Positions 46,664 to 57,753 of a stretch of 64,000 nucleotides of DNA are shown piece by piece; the first letter of the stretch is position 1, and each line of letters opens with the position of its first letter. The stretch comes from Hibiscus mutabilis (lineage: Eukaryota > Streptophyta > Magnoliopsida > Malvales > Malvaceae), in the NCBI GenBank assembly GCA_019671005.1, contig CM033725.1, positions 36,912,678 to 36,976,677 of the forward strand, given 5' to 3'. The notes beneath the pieces were generated by a model, which did not search any database, was not told the DNA's origin, and saw nothing but the letters and a program-made list of their open reading frames with translations. The translations under genes were made by a program, and so were the position numbers.

Positions 46664-47060
46664 CCAGCCTAATGCTGCCAGATAACCATTATCTTAGAAA
46701 TGCTTCAGCGTAAAACATATTTAAAAAGTAAAACAACAATCTTGGGAGGTTTATTTCATTACCCTAGGAGGCCTCATAGGGTAATTGGGTGGGAAGAAAA
46801 TTCTAACTTCAAAATTATGGCCTTCGAGCGGGCTACCCTCCGGTGCAGCCATTTCAAGTCGATAATGAAACGGACAGTCATCAACATCTTCCGTAAATAA
46901 AGAGAAATAATGAACATTATAAAATGTTTGAAAACGTTTAAATGTTTCCTAAAAGACATGTAATAGAGGGATGTTTACCAGAAACCAGATAAGGGGCTAC
47001 TAGCGGATTCTCCAAGGCAGCCCGACGGAACTCCCTGCGAATAAATGCAAACGTATCCAT
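46440..47060 (-). pseudogene. E2 (UBC-fold)-like gene, copy 2
   Basis: Exon 1 is 46979-47060: ATG at 47060, MDTFAFIRREFRRAALENP, ending at a GTAAAC donor. Exon 2 is 46763-46887: HYRLEMAAPEGSPLEGHNF and FFPPNYPMRPPR, ending AGG before GTAATG. The two exons join in phase (82 + 125 nt). Exon 3, about 46700-46440, reads NGYLA, a one-base frame change, IRLDILHEMWSP, VPNPDD and IYRNNPQ. The E2 family has ICLDIL; here it is IRLDIL, with Arg at the catalytic Cys. Frame changes in exon 3 suggest it is now a pseudogene, but exons 1-2 are clean. The normal role of the fold is ubiquitin or SUMO conjugation, or a non-catalytic partner (UEV). Confidence 0.72.
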
Positions 47061-47307
47061 GATGATCTGACAAAGTAGATGAAAAAATGAGTTAAAGTGG
47101 AGAATGAAAATTTACAGCACTTTGTTGGGGTATTTAAAGGTAAGAACGTGTCGTTTCATCTAGATTAGGGTTTTAAAATGTTGTGGTTGTTCATATGTCA
47201 ACCTGTTATTAATCAGAAAAAATTATTACACCTAAGAACGTGAAGGGTCAGTATTTAATATTTAACGTGGCACATTTAGGCCAGGCAGAATGTGGCTTTT
47301 TATTAAT

Positions 47308-47500
47308 ACGACAAGTACTGGACGTTTATATAAATCATTTTGAACTTATTATTTAGAACCTAAAATATTACATGTTTTCCTAACGATTTTAGTTTAAGTT
47401 GTGGTTTAAAAGTATCCAAACTGTCATTGAAAGTTTCGATAATAAACTAAATGTGTCGTTCCCGAAAATGTCTTTTCAGTTATAACATTAAAAGTCACAT
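47308..47500 (+). repeat. Repeat V, copy 5
   Basis: TAATACGACAAGTACTGGACG, GAACCTAAAATATTACATG, CCTAACGATTTTAGTTTAAG. Lies upstream of E2-like copy 2 (minus strand). Confidence 0.65.
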
Positions 47501-47526
47501 TTATGACTGGCAGAACATGGCTTCTC

Positions 47527-47720
47527 TGTAATACGACGAGTACCAAACGTTTCTATATAAAGTTTTAAACTTAAAATGTCAAATTAAAAATGTAACATGT
47601 TTGCCTAACGATTTCAGTTTAAGTTGAAAATTACAAGTATCTAAACTGCAATATTCAGTCTCGAAACTATCTTCAATTTCTTATTCCCGCCTGATATAGT
47701 CTTGTTAGTTATATTATTAA
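47527..47720 (+). repeat. Repeat V, copy 6
   Basis: TAATACGACGAGTACCAAACG, TGTAACATGTTTGCC, TAACGATTTCAGTTTAAG. About 220 bp after copy 5, so the two are in tandem. Confidence 0.7.
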
Positions 47721-47739
47721 ACTAATACCCTTAAAATAC

Positions 47740-48000
47740 CTACACCCTAATTGCTACTTTCAAAATAAACGTGCCCATGTACTTATTCTTGGACTCTTAA
47801 GGAAAGTCCAAGCGAATGGTAGGGAAAGAAGAAACGAAAGGATTGCTTGGGTTCTTACTTTGACAGCTTTTATTGTAGTGACTTGGTTTTCTTAGGGATA
47901 GGAGATTAAGGTTGATCTTCAGCCTCTGGTTTTTATAAGGTGAAGAAGACAAAGGGTAGGACCCTTTTGACTAATGTTGTTTTTGGCTTTAAATGGCATT
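47740..48000. other. Unexplained stretch between V copies
   Basis: A less AT-rich segment (GAAAGTCCAAGCGAATGG and onward) between V copies 6 and 7, without an open frame of note. It may be a small insertion; no ends or duplication were found. Confidence 0.3.
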
Positions 48001-48027
48001 TAACTTGCAGAAATTGACATATCCATT

Positions 48028-48305
48028 TGATACGACGAGTATTGAACGTTTGCAAATACTTTCTGGAACTGATCACGTGAAACCTCATATGTAACATGGT
48101 TTCTTGACTATTTCAACTTAAGTTTTTCTTCACAATTTTGCAAACCCACATCCATAGTTGTGAACCTATTTTCCAACTTTTTCTTTTGGCATAACATTTG
48201 TTTAAATAAATAATATTATTATTCAACGTGCCATAAATGTTCAATGCTCGACTTATCGTAACATGACTAGTATCGAACGTTTACATCGAGAGTTCGAAAC
48301 TATTG
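48028..48305 (+). repeat. Repeat V, copies 7 and 8 (partial)
   Basis: TACGACGAGTATTGAACGTTTGC with ATCACGTGAAACCTC (48034-48085), and AACATGACTAGTATCGAACG with GAGAGTTCGAAAC (48257-48300). They lie between E2-like copy 2 and the 3' end of the Ulp1-like gene. Confidence 0.65.
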
Positions 48306-48785
48306 TACAATACAATTTGCCTTATGTACAATTGGTGTTGGGAGGTGACTGTACAACAAAATTGTATCAAAAAATATGGACGTTGCTAGATCGTAGATAC
48401 TCAGCACGAACGAAGATTGACTATTGACTTTTTGAACATCAAGCCAAACCTGCTTACATGCATTATATGACCTCAATTAATTAGGGAAGAACTTAGCTAA
48501 TTGTCACTAACATTTCTTAAAATATACACTTATCTTCCGTCAAGATGGGACGAATGATCGTTTCTGACAAAAAGTTATCCGATGGTTACAAATCGAAGCA
48601 GAATATGCTATCAACCCAAGTGAAAATGGGGACCAAGTGTCGGGCTAATACCCTCGGATTACAAATTTATCAAAACCCAATTTGTTAGACCAGAATAGAA
48701 TAGAAATCAATAACTATGATTGCAAATCGAATTATTATGATGTAATTATGGAAAGATAATGGTTTAGAAATAGACCTGACTCATT

Positions 48786-48962
48786 CTAGTATGGTTCAAC
48801 CACCTTCTTTCGTCGCGTAATAGTTGCCGGCTGTTTATAGCTCTTTCTCTTCATCCGTTTCTTATGTGCTTCCACCTCTTTGTGCAGATCCAGCCTCTTC
48901 TGGTTTTCTTGATCCGTACACAGATCGTATAGCAATTTCATCCTGTCACATTCTCTAACTAC
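48786..48962 (-). pseudogene. C-terminal exon of the Ulp1-like gene
   Basis: Acceptor TTATAG before 48962, then 58 open codons (VVRECDRMKLLYDLCTDQE... VVEPY) and TAG at 48786. It is rich in Lys and Arg (KKRMKRKS, RRKKVV), suggesting a nuclear localisation tail. Confidence 0.6.
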
Positions 48963-49053
48963 CTATAATTAGAAATAAACAAATATGTTACTACACAAAA
49001 ACTAAACATTAAGACCACTCAACGTTTGATTATACATGAAACAACAATGGTAA

Positions 49054-49576
49054 TCATTCGTTTACGATATTCGGCAGGTGATCTATTTTGGTACCTGGCC
49101 GTATGCCTCTCATCCATGCAATGACAAACATACCACAGTCATTCCTATCAAGTTCGATGCGGTTCTAGTCATTTAATTACTAATTTGATGATAACAATAA
49201 AGAATATGGAAAGTTGGATACCTATTTCCTTGTGTCATGACTTGAGGATGTTTAAAGTTCAGCTTGTTAAATGCCACCTTCGGTGTGCCAAACACCTTAA
49301 CAAAGTCCTCATTCTTAGCATATTCCGCTAACATGCTTATCTGGATGTCAATAACAACTTCTTTGATAACAATAAATTTCATTCATGCACGCTAATAATA
49401 GGCAATGCTAACAAGGAGACACAGAAAATGGATGTGTTCTCAACATTCTCTTAACTGCTTGCTCCCTAAGCGGACTTGCCAGGGTATACTCTAAGCTATC
49501 TAGTAGCCAAACTTCATTCCATATGAATCACACACAAGTACCGGTGATTATTGTCATAATTTATGGGGAAGAATAC
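49054..49576 (-). pseudogene. C48 cysteine-protease domain of the Ulp1-like gene
   Basis: Acceptor TTTGCAG precedes VFFPINYDNNHRYLCVIHME (49576 down). The catalytic His codon is 49544-49546, but the usual Trp after it is Arg. After a one-base frame change comes EVWLLDSLEYTL, with the catalytic Asp codon at 49498-49500. A further exon gives NFKHPQVMTQGN, and the last, NDCGMFVIAWMRGI, has the catalytic Cys codon at 49135-49137. His, Asp and Cys are all present in order. The family cleaves SUMO or related tags. Confidence 0.72.
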
Positions 49577-51095
49577 CTGCAAATATTGTGTCGTCAACTT
49601 CTTAAAATTTACCATATCTCAAAAGAACTTAACATGTTTCCTTTAACAGATTACGTCTTACAATATCAGTGCCAGTCATGTCCACCCACTGCCATATTTG
49701 TACCTTATAGAAATATGCAAACCATTCTGATGTGCCAGTTAGACTTGCTCGAACAGTACTCTACAGTAAATATAGTTTGTTACTTACAATCAAGAACAAT
49801 TTATCAACAAACAAATATGGCATAAAAATTGTATAAGATGGTAAAAATAAATAACATACATCAAAACTAGAATGCATAAAGACCCGTCGTTTACTCTTTT
49901 TTTCGCCACCTTGCGATTCTCGAAGAAGCCCACCATATCAATAATCTTTAAAATTTAAAAAAAAATAATGAGCACAATGCAAAATAGGTTCTAAGTGTTT
50001 CACATAATTTCAAGCCATACGTGATATTTATTACACTAGCCGAATTGTCGACCCATGTATTTGGTCGTAACACATCTATATCAGTTATTTTGGCTTTGCG
50101 AATGATGTATGTAATCACCATATAGCTGCACACAAACATTGTATTATGTTCATATTTTAGATTTCACAATATGACAAATTAAAGTTATAAAGTTGAAGGC
50201 TTACTCTAGCGCCAATGGGATTTTCCATAAATAATTACAGTAGGCCCGCTCTTGTTCACCAATCCCAGCAGGTAGTACAACACACGTGAATGTCTTTGAC
50301 CCTTCATCTTTAGCCTTTCACAAGAATGATATGATGGTAACCACGATAATCATAATTCATGTAAATGAAAACAAAAATCATAACCATTAAGGGACAACAT
50401 TTAATTTGATGGCCTTAACGGCCAAAATTATATTATTTCCAATGTTTCCTTCGATAGGCTTGAGGCCCAATGTTCATTGGCCAATGTTCATCTGCTATTA
50501 TTAAAGTACATGGTACACACAACAAACAATTACCATTGCAAATGGTAATTACATAGAATATTAAATTTCGAAACTTTATGTAGTTGAATGGTTATCCTTT
50601 GAGAGTCGAGGGGATTTTTGACTAACCTGGTTGCCATCCTTGTTAGCCTACAATGGAACAGTACACAAGTCAAGGCCAAGCCCATAGGTCCATGGAAAAG
50701 ATAAAATTGATCTTTTCAAAATTTAATTATAGCTTTTACCTTTTTCTTCAATGTTTTGGACAGTTAGATTTTTTATCTCCATCTATGCCTCGCTTAACTC
50801 GACTTGGGGGTGTTTTGAACTTGGAAGAAGGAGTAAGAGTTTCTACTGTCTCTATAGGAATACGGCTCTCACCATCGTCTCTCACAGGTGACGTCCACAT
50901 AAATTTACGGTCAACAACCTATTAATTTCGGTTAGAATATAGGCCTTGTCAAGCTCCATATTCCTTGACATCATCTACAAATAATTTTTCATGTCTTTCT
51001 GCATTTGTTTTAGAACACCAACGATTTTGACTTCTAAATCATTTATTTTAGTTTAAAATTGTCCCTATTCTCGTCCACAATCCTTTTCAAGGTGG

Positions 51096-51359
51096 TCATC
51101 TCAGCCTCACTTCCGTGACATCTTTACCAAGGCTACTTAATTTATCTCCCAACATCGTATCATCAACCCCCCTCATACTGTCCAATTTCTCGTCACCTTT
51201 AATTTGCTTATCAATTCCCATTTTCACAACCTCTTTTAGCCCATTCACCTCGGACATTATTTGCTCCCCACGTTCAAATTTCTTCTCAATTCCCGTATTG
51301 ACAGCCTCTTTTACCTTATTCACCTCGGACATTATTTGCTGAAGCATCTTCGACAGCAT
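51096..51359 (-). pseudogene. Coiled-coil exon with internal repeat
   Basis: 87 open codons with two related segments, QQIMSEVNKVKEAVNTGIEKK and EQIMSEVNGLKEVVKMGIDKQ-like text, that look like an internal duplication of about 27 residues. Regular hydrophobic spacing suggests a coiled coil. It lies between the N-terminal block and the protease part of the Ulp1-like gene. Confidence 0.55.
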
Positions 51360-51899
51360 TCACCTCGTTGCATCACCATCGTCGTATACTACAACATCGT
51401 ACTTTGTAGAAGCAACCTTGCAAAATAAATAAATATTAAAATTTCACCTTCCCAAAATAAATGATTAATACTATGACACATTATGTATTACCTTACGTCT
51501 CTTCGAAGCTTTCCTGCCTTTGTTTGCTTTCATGACTTCGCCAACTTTAGGTTCTTCAACAGTTTCAGGTAATGGCTGCTTCCAGGCAATAATCTTCACC
51601 GTGAAAGTATATAATTAATTAACCATGATCGCAATTGACATAATAGACAAATAATAATCCAGTAGATACCTTCGGTATATTCACAGCTCAGGCGCTCTTC
51701 AAGCGGGCATAAACAGACGCGACCTCTAACTGCACCTAGTGCAAAATGCAAGCCTTACCACCATTAGAAGCTACAGTGGCTATGCTATCAAATCCAGACC
51801 AATAATCATACAGTCTAACCTGAATTCCATATCATTCACAACACATCATTAATTTATATAACAAAACTCAGTTCCACTTATTTCTCATTACTAATGCTA

Positions 51900-52486
51900 A
51901 TTAAACTCTACTTCTAAGACTACAATGCACCATTTTAGGTAAACGTGCCTTCTCAGCCTCTATATAAAGCTTATTGCGTCAATAAATGTATCGTAAACAT
52001 ACTTGGCCCAATTCACTTTTCCTTGTAAGCAATCGTCGCACAACAACTTCAACAAATCTAGACTTGGGCATATCTTAGCAGTAGGACACAGAAAAACTCC
52101 AATAATGTATAGCAACACCCTTGCTTTCAAAGCATTCCCTTCAAAAGAACCAGACAGTACATCTCACTTGATTTTACCAAATGTAAAAATCATATTGAGG
52201 TTATACTTTCCACCGAGTTCTCTACCATTCTCCTTCGACATCACTTCATTAACAGCAACACCCTTATTCTTCAGGCCCAATATAGCTTCTACTCTTCAAC
52301 TGATACAGGAATATTGTGTCCTTCAAACTGAATAACACTCCTACCTAAATCAAAACTTCCCATCAATTCCCTACATTGATCCCGACGTATAATGCGAGAT
52401 TTTATAAAAACTAAGGATCCAAAACCAATTTCATCAAGAACAAGATCAATCCCCATCATCTTCATTCCCTTTATGAAATCGTACAA
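51900..52486 (-). pseudogene. N-terminal conserved block of the Ulp1-like gene
   Basis: From 52486 the frame reads MYDFIKGMKMMGIDLVLDEI to VSVEE (52289), then shifts by one base to VEAILGLKNKG and LLYIIGVFLCPT. TGA near 52172 and TAG near 51960 interrupt the second frame. Similar blocks precede the C48 domain in many plant Ulp1-type repeat genes. Confidence 0.6.
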
Positions 52487-52932
52487 TTGTTTTTTACTAC
52501 ACCTTGTGTCAAAAGATGTCTACTAAGGACAAGATAACAACTTCTTACGGCAATCTCAATATAAACTATTACTACTATCAAAGAAACAATATAAAGATTG
52601 CTATTCCCTATTACCTTTTTCGGCTGTCTTGATTTAGATTCTTTGTATGTCGCCTTCTCCTTCTCAGTTTCATCAATGTAAGGATGTTTGTCTTCCTTCG
52701 ATAGTTCCTTCTATCTCTTGCCTAACTCTTTCCTAACCTACAAATGAAAAATTCAAATAAATTTAACATTTTACACATCATAAAGCACTGAAACCTAAGT
52801 CACGAGTCACTTTTTCCACAGTTTGCTTCATCCTTTTACATTCACTTTTACTATAAAACATGAAAAAAACCAATAGTATACATTCATTCCTTCTGCATTT
52901 CAATTCAATAAGAACACGTAATTATCAACTTA

Positions 52933-53274
52933 CTAAAACTGTATGAAGGGAGGAATTGTTTTACTTTCGTATGGCTTCTCACATATGGCTAGGATCTCAG
53001 ACGGAGCTTCCTTAGCAACTTCGTTATCAGCAACTTCATTAACATCTTTATCAGCAAAGTCTTTAGGAACTTCATCATTACCTTCTTCCTCAGCAACTTC
53101 GTTAGCAACTACTTTTCCAACTTCATCAGCATATTCTTTACCAACATCATCTGCAACATTGTCAAAAACGATATTCAAATTTACAGTAGTCATCTTAAGG
53201 ATTAAATCTTCAAATGAGTCAGTGCAAAAACAAACCAACTCACTCATAAATAAACTCATCCTCATTATAAACAA
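52933..53274 (-). pseudogene. Acidic low-complexity exon, 5' part of the Ulp1-like gene
   Basis: 113 open codons; the middle is an EVA(D/E)/DEV-rich run without a known domain. It lies directly upstream of the N-terminal block. A possible first exon ends ATGAAG at a GTAACA donor near 53465. Assignment to the same gene rests on position and orientation only. Confidence 0.4.
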
Positions 53275-53639
53275 ATCTAACCTTTTTAAGTTAAAGTCGG
53301 TGATAACTTACTATTTAAAAAACCAAAAAAGGACAAAATTTTAGTTTAAATAGATTTCCTCCAACAAGAAATAGAATTCCATACAAAAATTTCAAAACAC
53401 AAACCCTAGATTTCAAGTATTCTGCAAATAAACAAAAAACTTAGGGTTTTTCTATGCTTGTTACCTTCATAATGGAGATGATTGCATAGGTTTAGTTGCA
53501 GGCCTAAGTTTAGGTTTCGATCCTTTGAACTAATTGAAACGTTTTTCCCAATTTTAGAGAGTTCTCCAGATTTTCAAAGGGAAGCTGAATTCTAACCCTA
53601 AAATGTTATTATTCAAGTAAAGGTCCAAGTCTCATTCTA

Positions 53640-54400
53640 GGATCTGAAGGGTTTTATTCGCTATGAGTAGCAAAGTGACAACGTACGTTTCGAGACCTGA
53701 AAAAATCACTGGAAATATGAATCGTTAAATCGAAAATATTATCATCTTCAACTTTAGGTTGCGTAACTCCTTTAGAAATTTCGATACTTGCCGATTTCAG
53801 CTAATATATTATCTACTTCCTTAACTTTTACGGTTTCTATGTCTACTTTTATCTATCCAACATACCTTTCTATAGGTTTCAGTACTTATACGTACGTTCC
53901 GAAACATATTATACAAACATGTACTCCTAAGGTCATTTTAAACATTTCTAGTTTATACCTTTTCTACAGGTTCTGGAACATGTATAAAAGTTCCGATATC
54001 AAGAGAAAAAACGTCAATTGTTGCGCGTTAATGCTTAAATGTTACTTTCACATCAGGCTGTTTCGTTACTCTATATCAAATTCTGAGACATCTTCTTCCA
54101 ACTTTACTCGTTAGATACCTCACTAACAATTTGGGTTTATACTATTAACTACTGGTTCCGGTACATATTTCATAGTTCCAAAACGTATGCGTTCTTTTTA
54201 CTTTTGACGTTGCTACACAAATTTGTTCCCAATTAAGTTGCGAAGCTTCTTTCTAAATTTCGATACTTACCGTCAACGACCTCTTCACATTTCTACGTAT
54301 TTTTTATAGGACCTAAATCTAACGGTCAAAATCATAAGTTTTACTTTCCGACGACTCTAACATCTCGCCGTTTATTAGCCGTACACTAACTTGTCGTTTA
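53640..54400. repeat. Upstream region with repeated TTTCGATACTT words
   Basis: Upstream of the Ulp1-like gene. A 35-bp direct repeat ends AAATTTCGATACTTRCCG at about 53760-53795 and 54238-54272. Many TTCCGAAAC/TTCGATAC-like words occur between. No gene is seen. These could be promoter or transposon-end repeats. Confidence 0.5.
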
Positions 54401-54479
54401 TTAGACAAAGCCCTTTATTTCACTTATATTGTTATTATCAAATCAGTATAGGATATCACTAGTCTTGTCAAATGAGTGG

Positions 54480-55560
54480 GCCGGATCGGTAGATGTTTTA
54501 GATTTTCAAGTTGATTTTAGATCGTATCAGTTTTGAATTCTCATTCATGTTCAGTAATACAAGTTTAATTGATCTAATGAATTACTTTGAGTAGGATAAT
54601 ATTAAAGTTATTTGTATTTAATACCTATTTACATATATGGTACGCTATTTTAATATATTTAGTATATTTTTAAACTCGTTTAACTCTATATGTTTTTTTT
54701 ACCATATATACATTTAGTTAACCAGTTTAGATTAATTTAGTATTATTAGAGCTTAGTCTTAGGTTCTTTAAATATGCTTTTAATAGTAGGATAAACAATC
54801 GTAGAAAATTAATAAATATTGATTGAGAAATTAAAGAGTTTAAATTTGAATGGTGTCCTAAAGCAATTGGACATTATTCAACATAGGCTCCTGAACAGAA
54901 TAATCAATATTTGTTAAAACTTAAAAAATGTTAAATAACTTAAATTAATTAAATAGGTTTAATACTTTAAATAAATAGAATAATTAATTGATAGGGAAAT
55001 ATTATCTATAATTTTGAAATTTAATTAGGGATGGTACCCTAAAGCAATAGGGTGTTATCCTATGTAAATTTTGAAATTAAATAATATTCATAGATAAACA
55101 ACACATAAATTAAATTAGTGCCTTTGTAAGGTAGCATTTAAAATGAACTAAACAATAATTGATACATGCATACAAAACTTTTTATAGGTGGATTATATTT
55201 TTAGAATATAAAAGGTGATGCCTTGAGCGTTTAGGAGTGTTTTTAATTTTATATTCGAAGCAAAAATATATTTTTTTATAAAAATAATATTTCAAATTTT
55301 GAACATAAACCTAGTAAATAATTAATGTTCAAATTAAATTTGAATTATTATTCCAAAATGCCAAAATGCAACACAAAATTAAAATGTAGCGATTTCGAGC
55401 GTTTGTAGGGTGCTAATCCTTCCCTACACATACTCGATCCGAACCCTAATTTTTCAAAATCTTTGTTTGTTTTATAGTGTCCGGTCTACCAAAGTGACCG
55501 TTAACGACTACAATCTTTTCAAAAATTGAATAAAAAGAAAAATCTATAATTTCTAAAATT
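54480..55560 (+). mobile_element. Probable Tat/Ogre-like LTR fragment
   Basis: Two CCTAAAGCAAT...GGAC/GGGTGTTAT words (54857 and 55030), then GCGATTTCGAGCGTTTGTAGG with GTGCTAATCCTTCCCTACAC (about 55388-55430), which is typical text near the 3' end of Tat/Ogre LTRs. No primer site or coding part follows, so this is a fragment. There are no genes. Confidence 0.45.
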
Positions 55561-55815
55561 AATCGTTCAAACTATTTTTATTATTTAAAAAATGGTTTCG
55601 ACATATATAATATGAGTTTATATTTTATATCTTCAACTCTAATATTTTAAAATTAACCAAAAATCATTAGGTAAGAAAAGTCGATTACAACTTGATTTAA
55701 TCAACTAAATTTGAAGCAATTTTCAAAAAAAAAAAAACTAAATTGAAACAATTTGATTAAATTGCTCTAGTCTTAAAAGGATGTAAACGTTGAAATTGCA
55801 TATTTTATGTTAATA

Positions 55816-55850
<35 letters not shown>
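55816..55850. repeat. (AAT)n microsatellite
   Basis: About twelve AAT/TAA units in an AT-rich region just before the Mutator-like MITE. Confidence 0.9.
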
Positions 55851-55851
<1 letters not shown>

Positions 55852-55874
55852 TACAATTTAAGTTATAAATTAAA

Positions 55875-56701
55875 GGCTTAAATGAAAAAAAAATGCTCAG
55901 TGTATATCTCTTTTGAACTTTAGGTTATTTAAAGTATTTTTTTTTATAAAAATAAGTGCTTAAAGTTTCGACCGTTATAATTTAAGTGTTCGACCGTTTA
56001 AAAAATCCGTTATCCAATCAAAACGTGACATATAGCATGAATATTGATTTTCTATTATTTTTTTGAAAAAAAAATAAAATTTATTTTTTTAAAAAAAATC
56101 TCAAAATTCTCAAAAATATTCAAACCAGTCCCTAAATCTCTAAAATAACAAAACTCCAAATCCTCAAATCTTCACCATTGTCATTGTCGTTGTTGTCGTC
56201 GTCGTTGACCCCACCCTTTCAGTTGTCGGACCCAATCAATCGTTTTCTCCAACACGTCGTCGCTGAAAATCGGCGAATGGTGTGCCAATTGAATAACTAT
56301 TTCACATTTGATGTTTAATGTTCAACTAGCACACCATTCGTCGTTTTTCGACGACGGCGCGTTGGAAAATTTGTTCCATTGAATCCAACGACCGAAAGGG
56401 TAGGGTCAGTGATGACGGCCGACGATGGTAGAATTGAAAATTTGGAGTTTTAGGGATTATTTTAAATTTTTTTAAAATTTCACGACTTTTTGAAAAAATT
56501 ATGAAAAACAAAAAAAATAATTAAAAGAAATTATAAATTAAAACATGACCCGTGTCTTAACAAATTTTTTAATGGTAATTAATTATCAGACACCTAAAAT
56601 TATAACGATTGAAACTTTAGTCACCTATTTTTACAAAAATAATACTTTAAATACCTAAAGTTTAAAGAGATATACTTTAGGCACTGATTTTCATTTAAGC
56701 C
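55875..56701. mobile_element. Mutator-like MITE, 827 bp
   Basis: The ends GGCTTAAATGAAAA and TTTTCATTTAAGCC are inverted, with arms of about 170 bp. A perfect 9-bp duplication TAAATTAAA flanks it (55866-55874 and 56702-56710). The inside is a GC-richer palindrome (CGTCGTCGCTGAAAATCGG near 56257 against its complement near 56340-56365). No coding capacity; the 61-codon frame at 56326-56511 is part of the palindrome. Confidence 0.9.
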
Positions 56702-56710
56702 TAAATTAAA

Positions 56711-57753
56711 CTATAGTTTCGAAATACACGTTAGATCATTTCAGATTATTTATTTGGGTCATTTTGAGGTTGAGTCGTGTCATTTTTTTGGGGGGATTTG
56801 GAGTGAATTTCAACAGTTCACTTTTTAAGATCAAATGGATCTAACTCGGGTCAAAATTTACAGCGGAACAAACAGTCGAGTCCGACCCTCTCGAACACTG
56901 CATAAACACCACTTCATGCATAAACTGCAGCACCCAAACAAGGAACATGACAGTCGAAATAGCTTAGCGCCAAAAGGGGAAAACAAAACAACCACCATCA
57001 GATCACCAAACTCACATCATCAAATGCATCAGTAGAAAAACCAGGACCGTAGCAGCTGGACCAACTCCTCTCGAATTCTCAGCTTCGGCGGTGAAATTGC
57101 TCATCATTCGCCAAACTTTTGGCTTCATGGTTATAAAAGTGCACATTTCGACAAGTAAAGGAACTAAATGATAATAGATGAAATGAGTCCACAAAAAAAA
57201 AACATGGTGGAGGGACCTGTACAATTTGACCAACATAAAACACCACCATAAGTTGTGAATCAATAAAGGGAAATAACGTGACTCTAAATCGGGGTAGGAG
57301 TGGAGCCAAGATTTGGGGTTAGGCGACAAGTTCATAAATAAACTAATTTTTAAAAAAAAAAATTATATAGGGGACAAAGGTGGGTGGGGGCTCCATCCCT
57401 GCCGGGGGTGACAACATGAAAGGGTTTCACCATTTATATAAAGTAATTCCAATTAACTGATAAGTAGCCTAAACTTTACAATGTGTTGAACAGCTACATC
57501 GATATAATATAATCATCAATTAAATAAGTAATTATATATCTTGAAGATTGAACATCCTTATTATATCTTATATCTTCAGGTGTACCTTCCATCTATTTTC
57601 CATTACGGATATGAAACTTACCGATTTCGTACTATATGCAGAGACTGAAGGCAAAACCTTCTTCCCTCTGCTTGCTTCCATATTGTGTTACTGCCGTTCT
57701 CACGGTCCTCAATCTGAAATGTGTACAAGTCAAGAGAACTTTTCCCTCTAACC
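56711..57753. other. Intergenic or 3' UTR stretch, no gene recognised
   Basis: Open frames on both strands (56835-57035 and 57012-57335) have no family resemblance. The part nearest 57753 would be the 3' UTR of the GAUT15-like gene on the minus strand. Confidence 0.45.

Larger units (their letters stand above)
48786..53470 (-). pseudogene. Ulp1/C48 SUMO-protease-like gene, degenerate
   Basis: A multi-exon minus-strand gene. A conserved N-terminal plant Ulp1-protein block is at 52486-51910 (IGFGSLVFIKSR, FDLGRSVIQFEGHNI, then VEAILGLKNKG one frame over). It is followed by a coiled-coil exon (51359-51096), a basic linker (about 50930-50760), a pre-catalytic part (50330-49950), the C48 domain (49576-49054) and a basic C-terminal exon (48786-48962). 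Such long Ulp1-like genes are known as cargo of non-TIR Mutator-like elements (Kaonashi in Arabidopsis, similar cases in cucurbits). Stops and frameshifts lie in both main domains. No MURA transposase was found, so the mobile origin is inferred. Confidence 0.7.

Noticed and set aside
56835..57335. Short frames on both strands near the GAUT 3' end as an extra gene
   Set aside because: No family motif and no splice-compatible extension; the plus and minus frames overlap.
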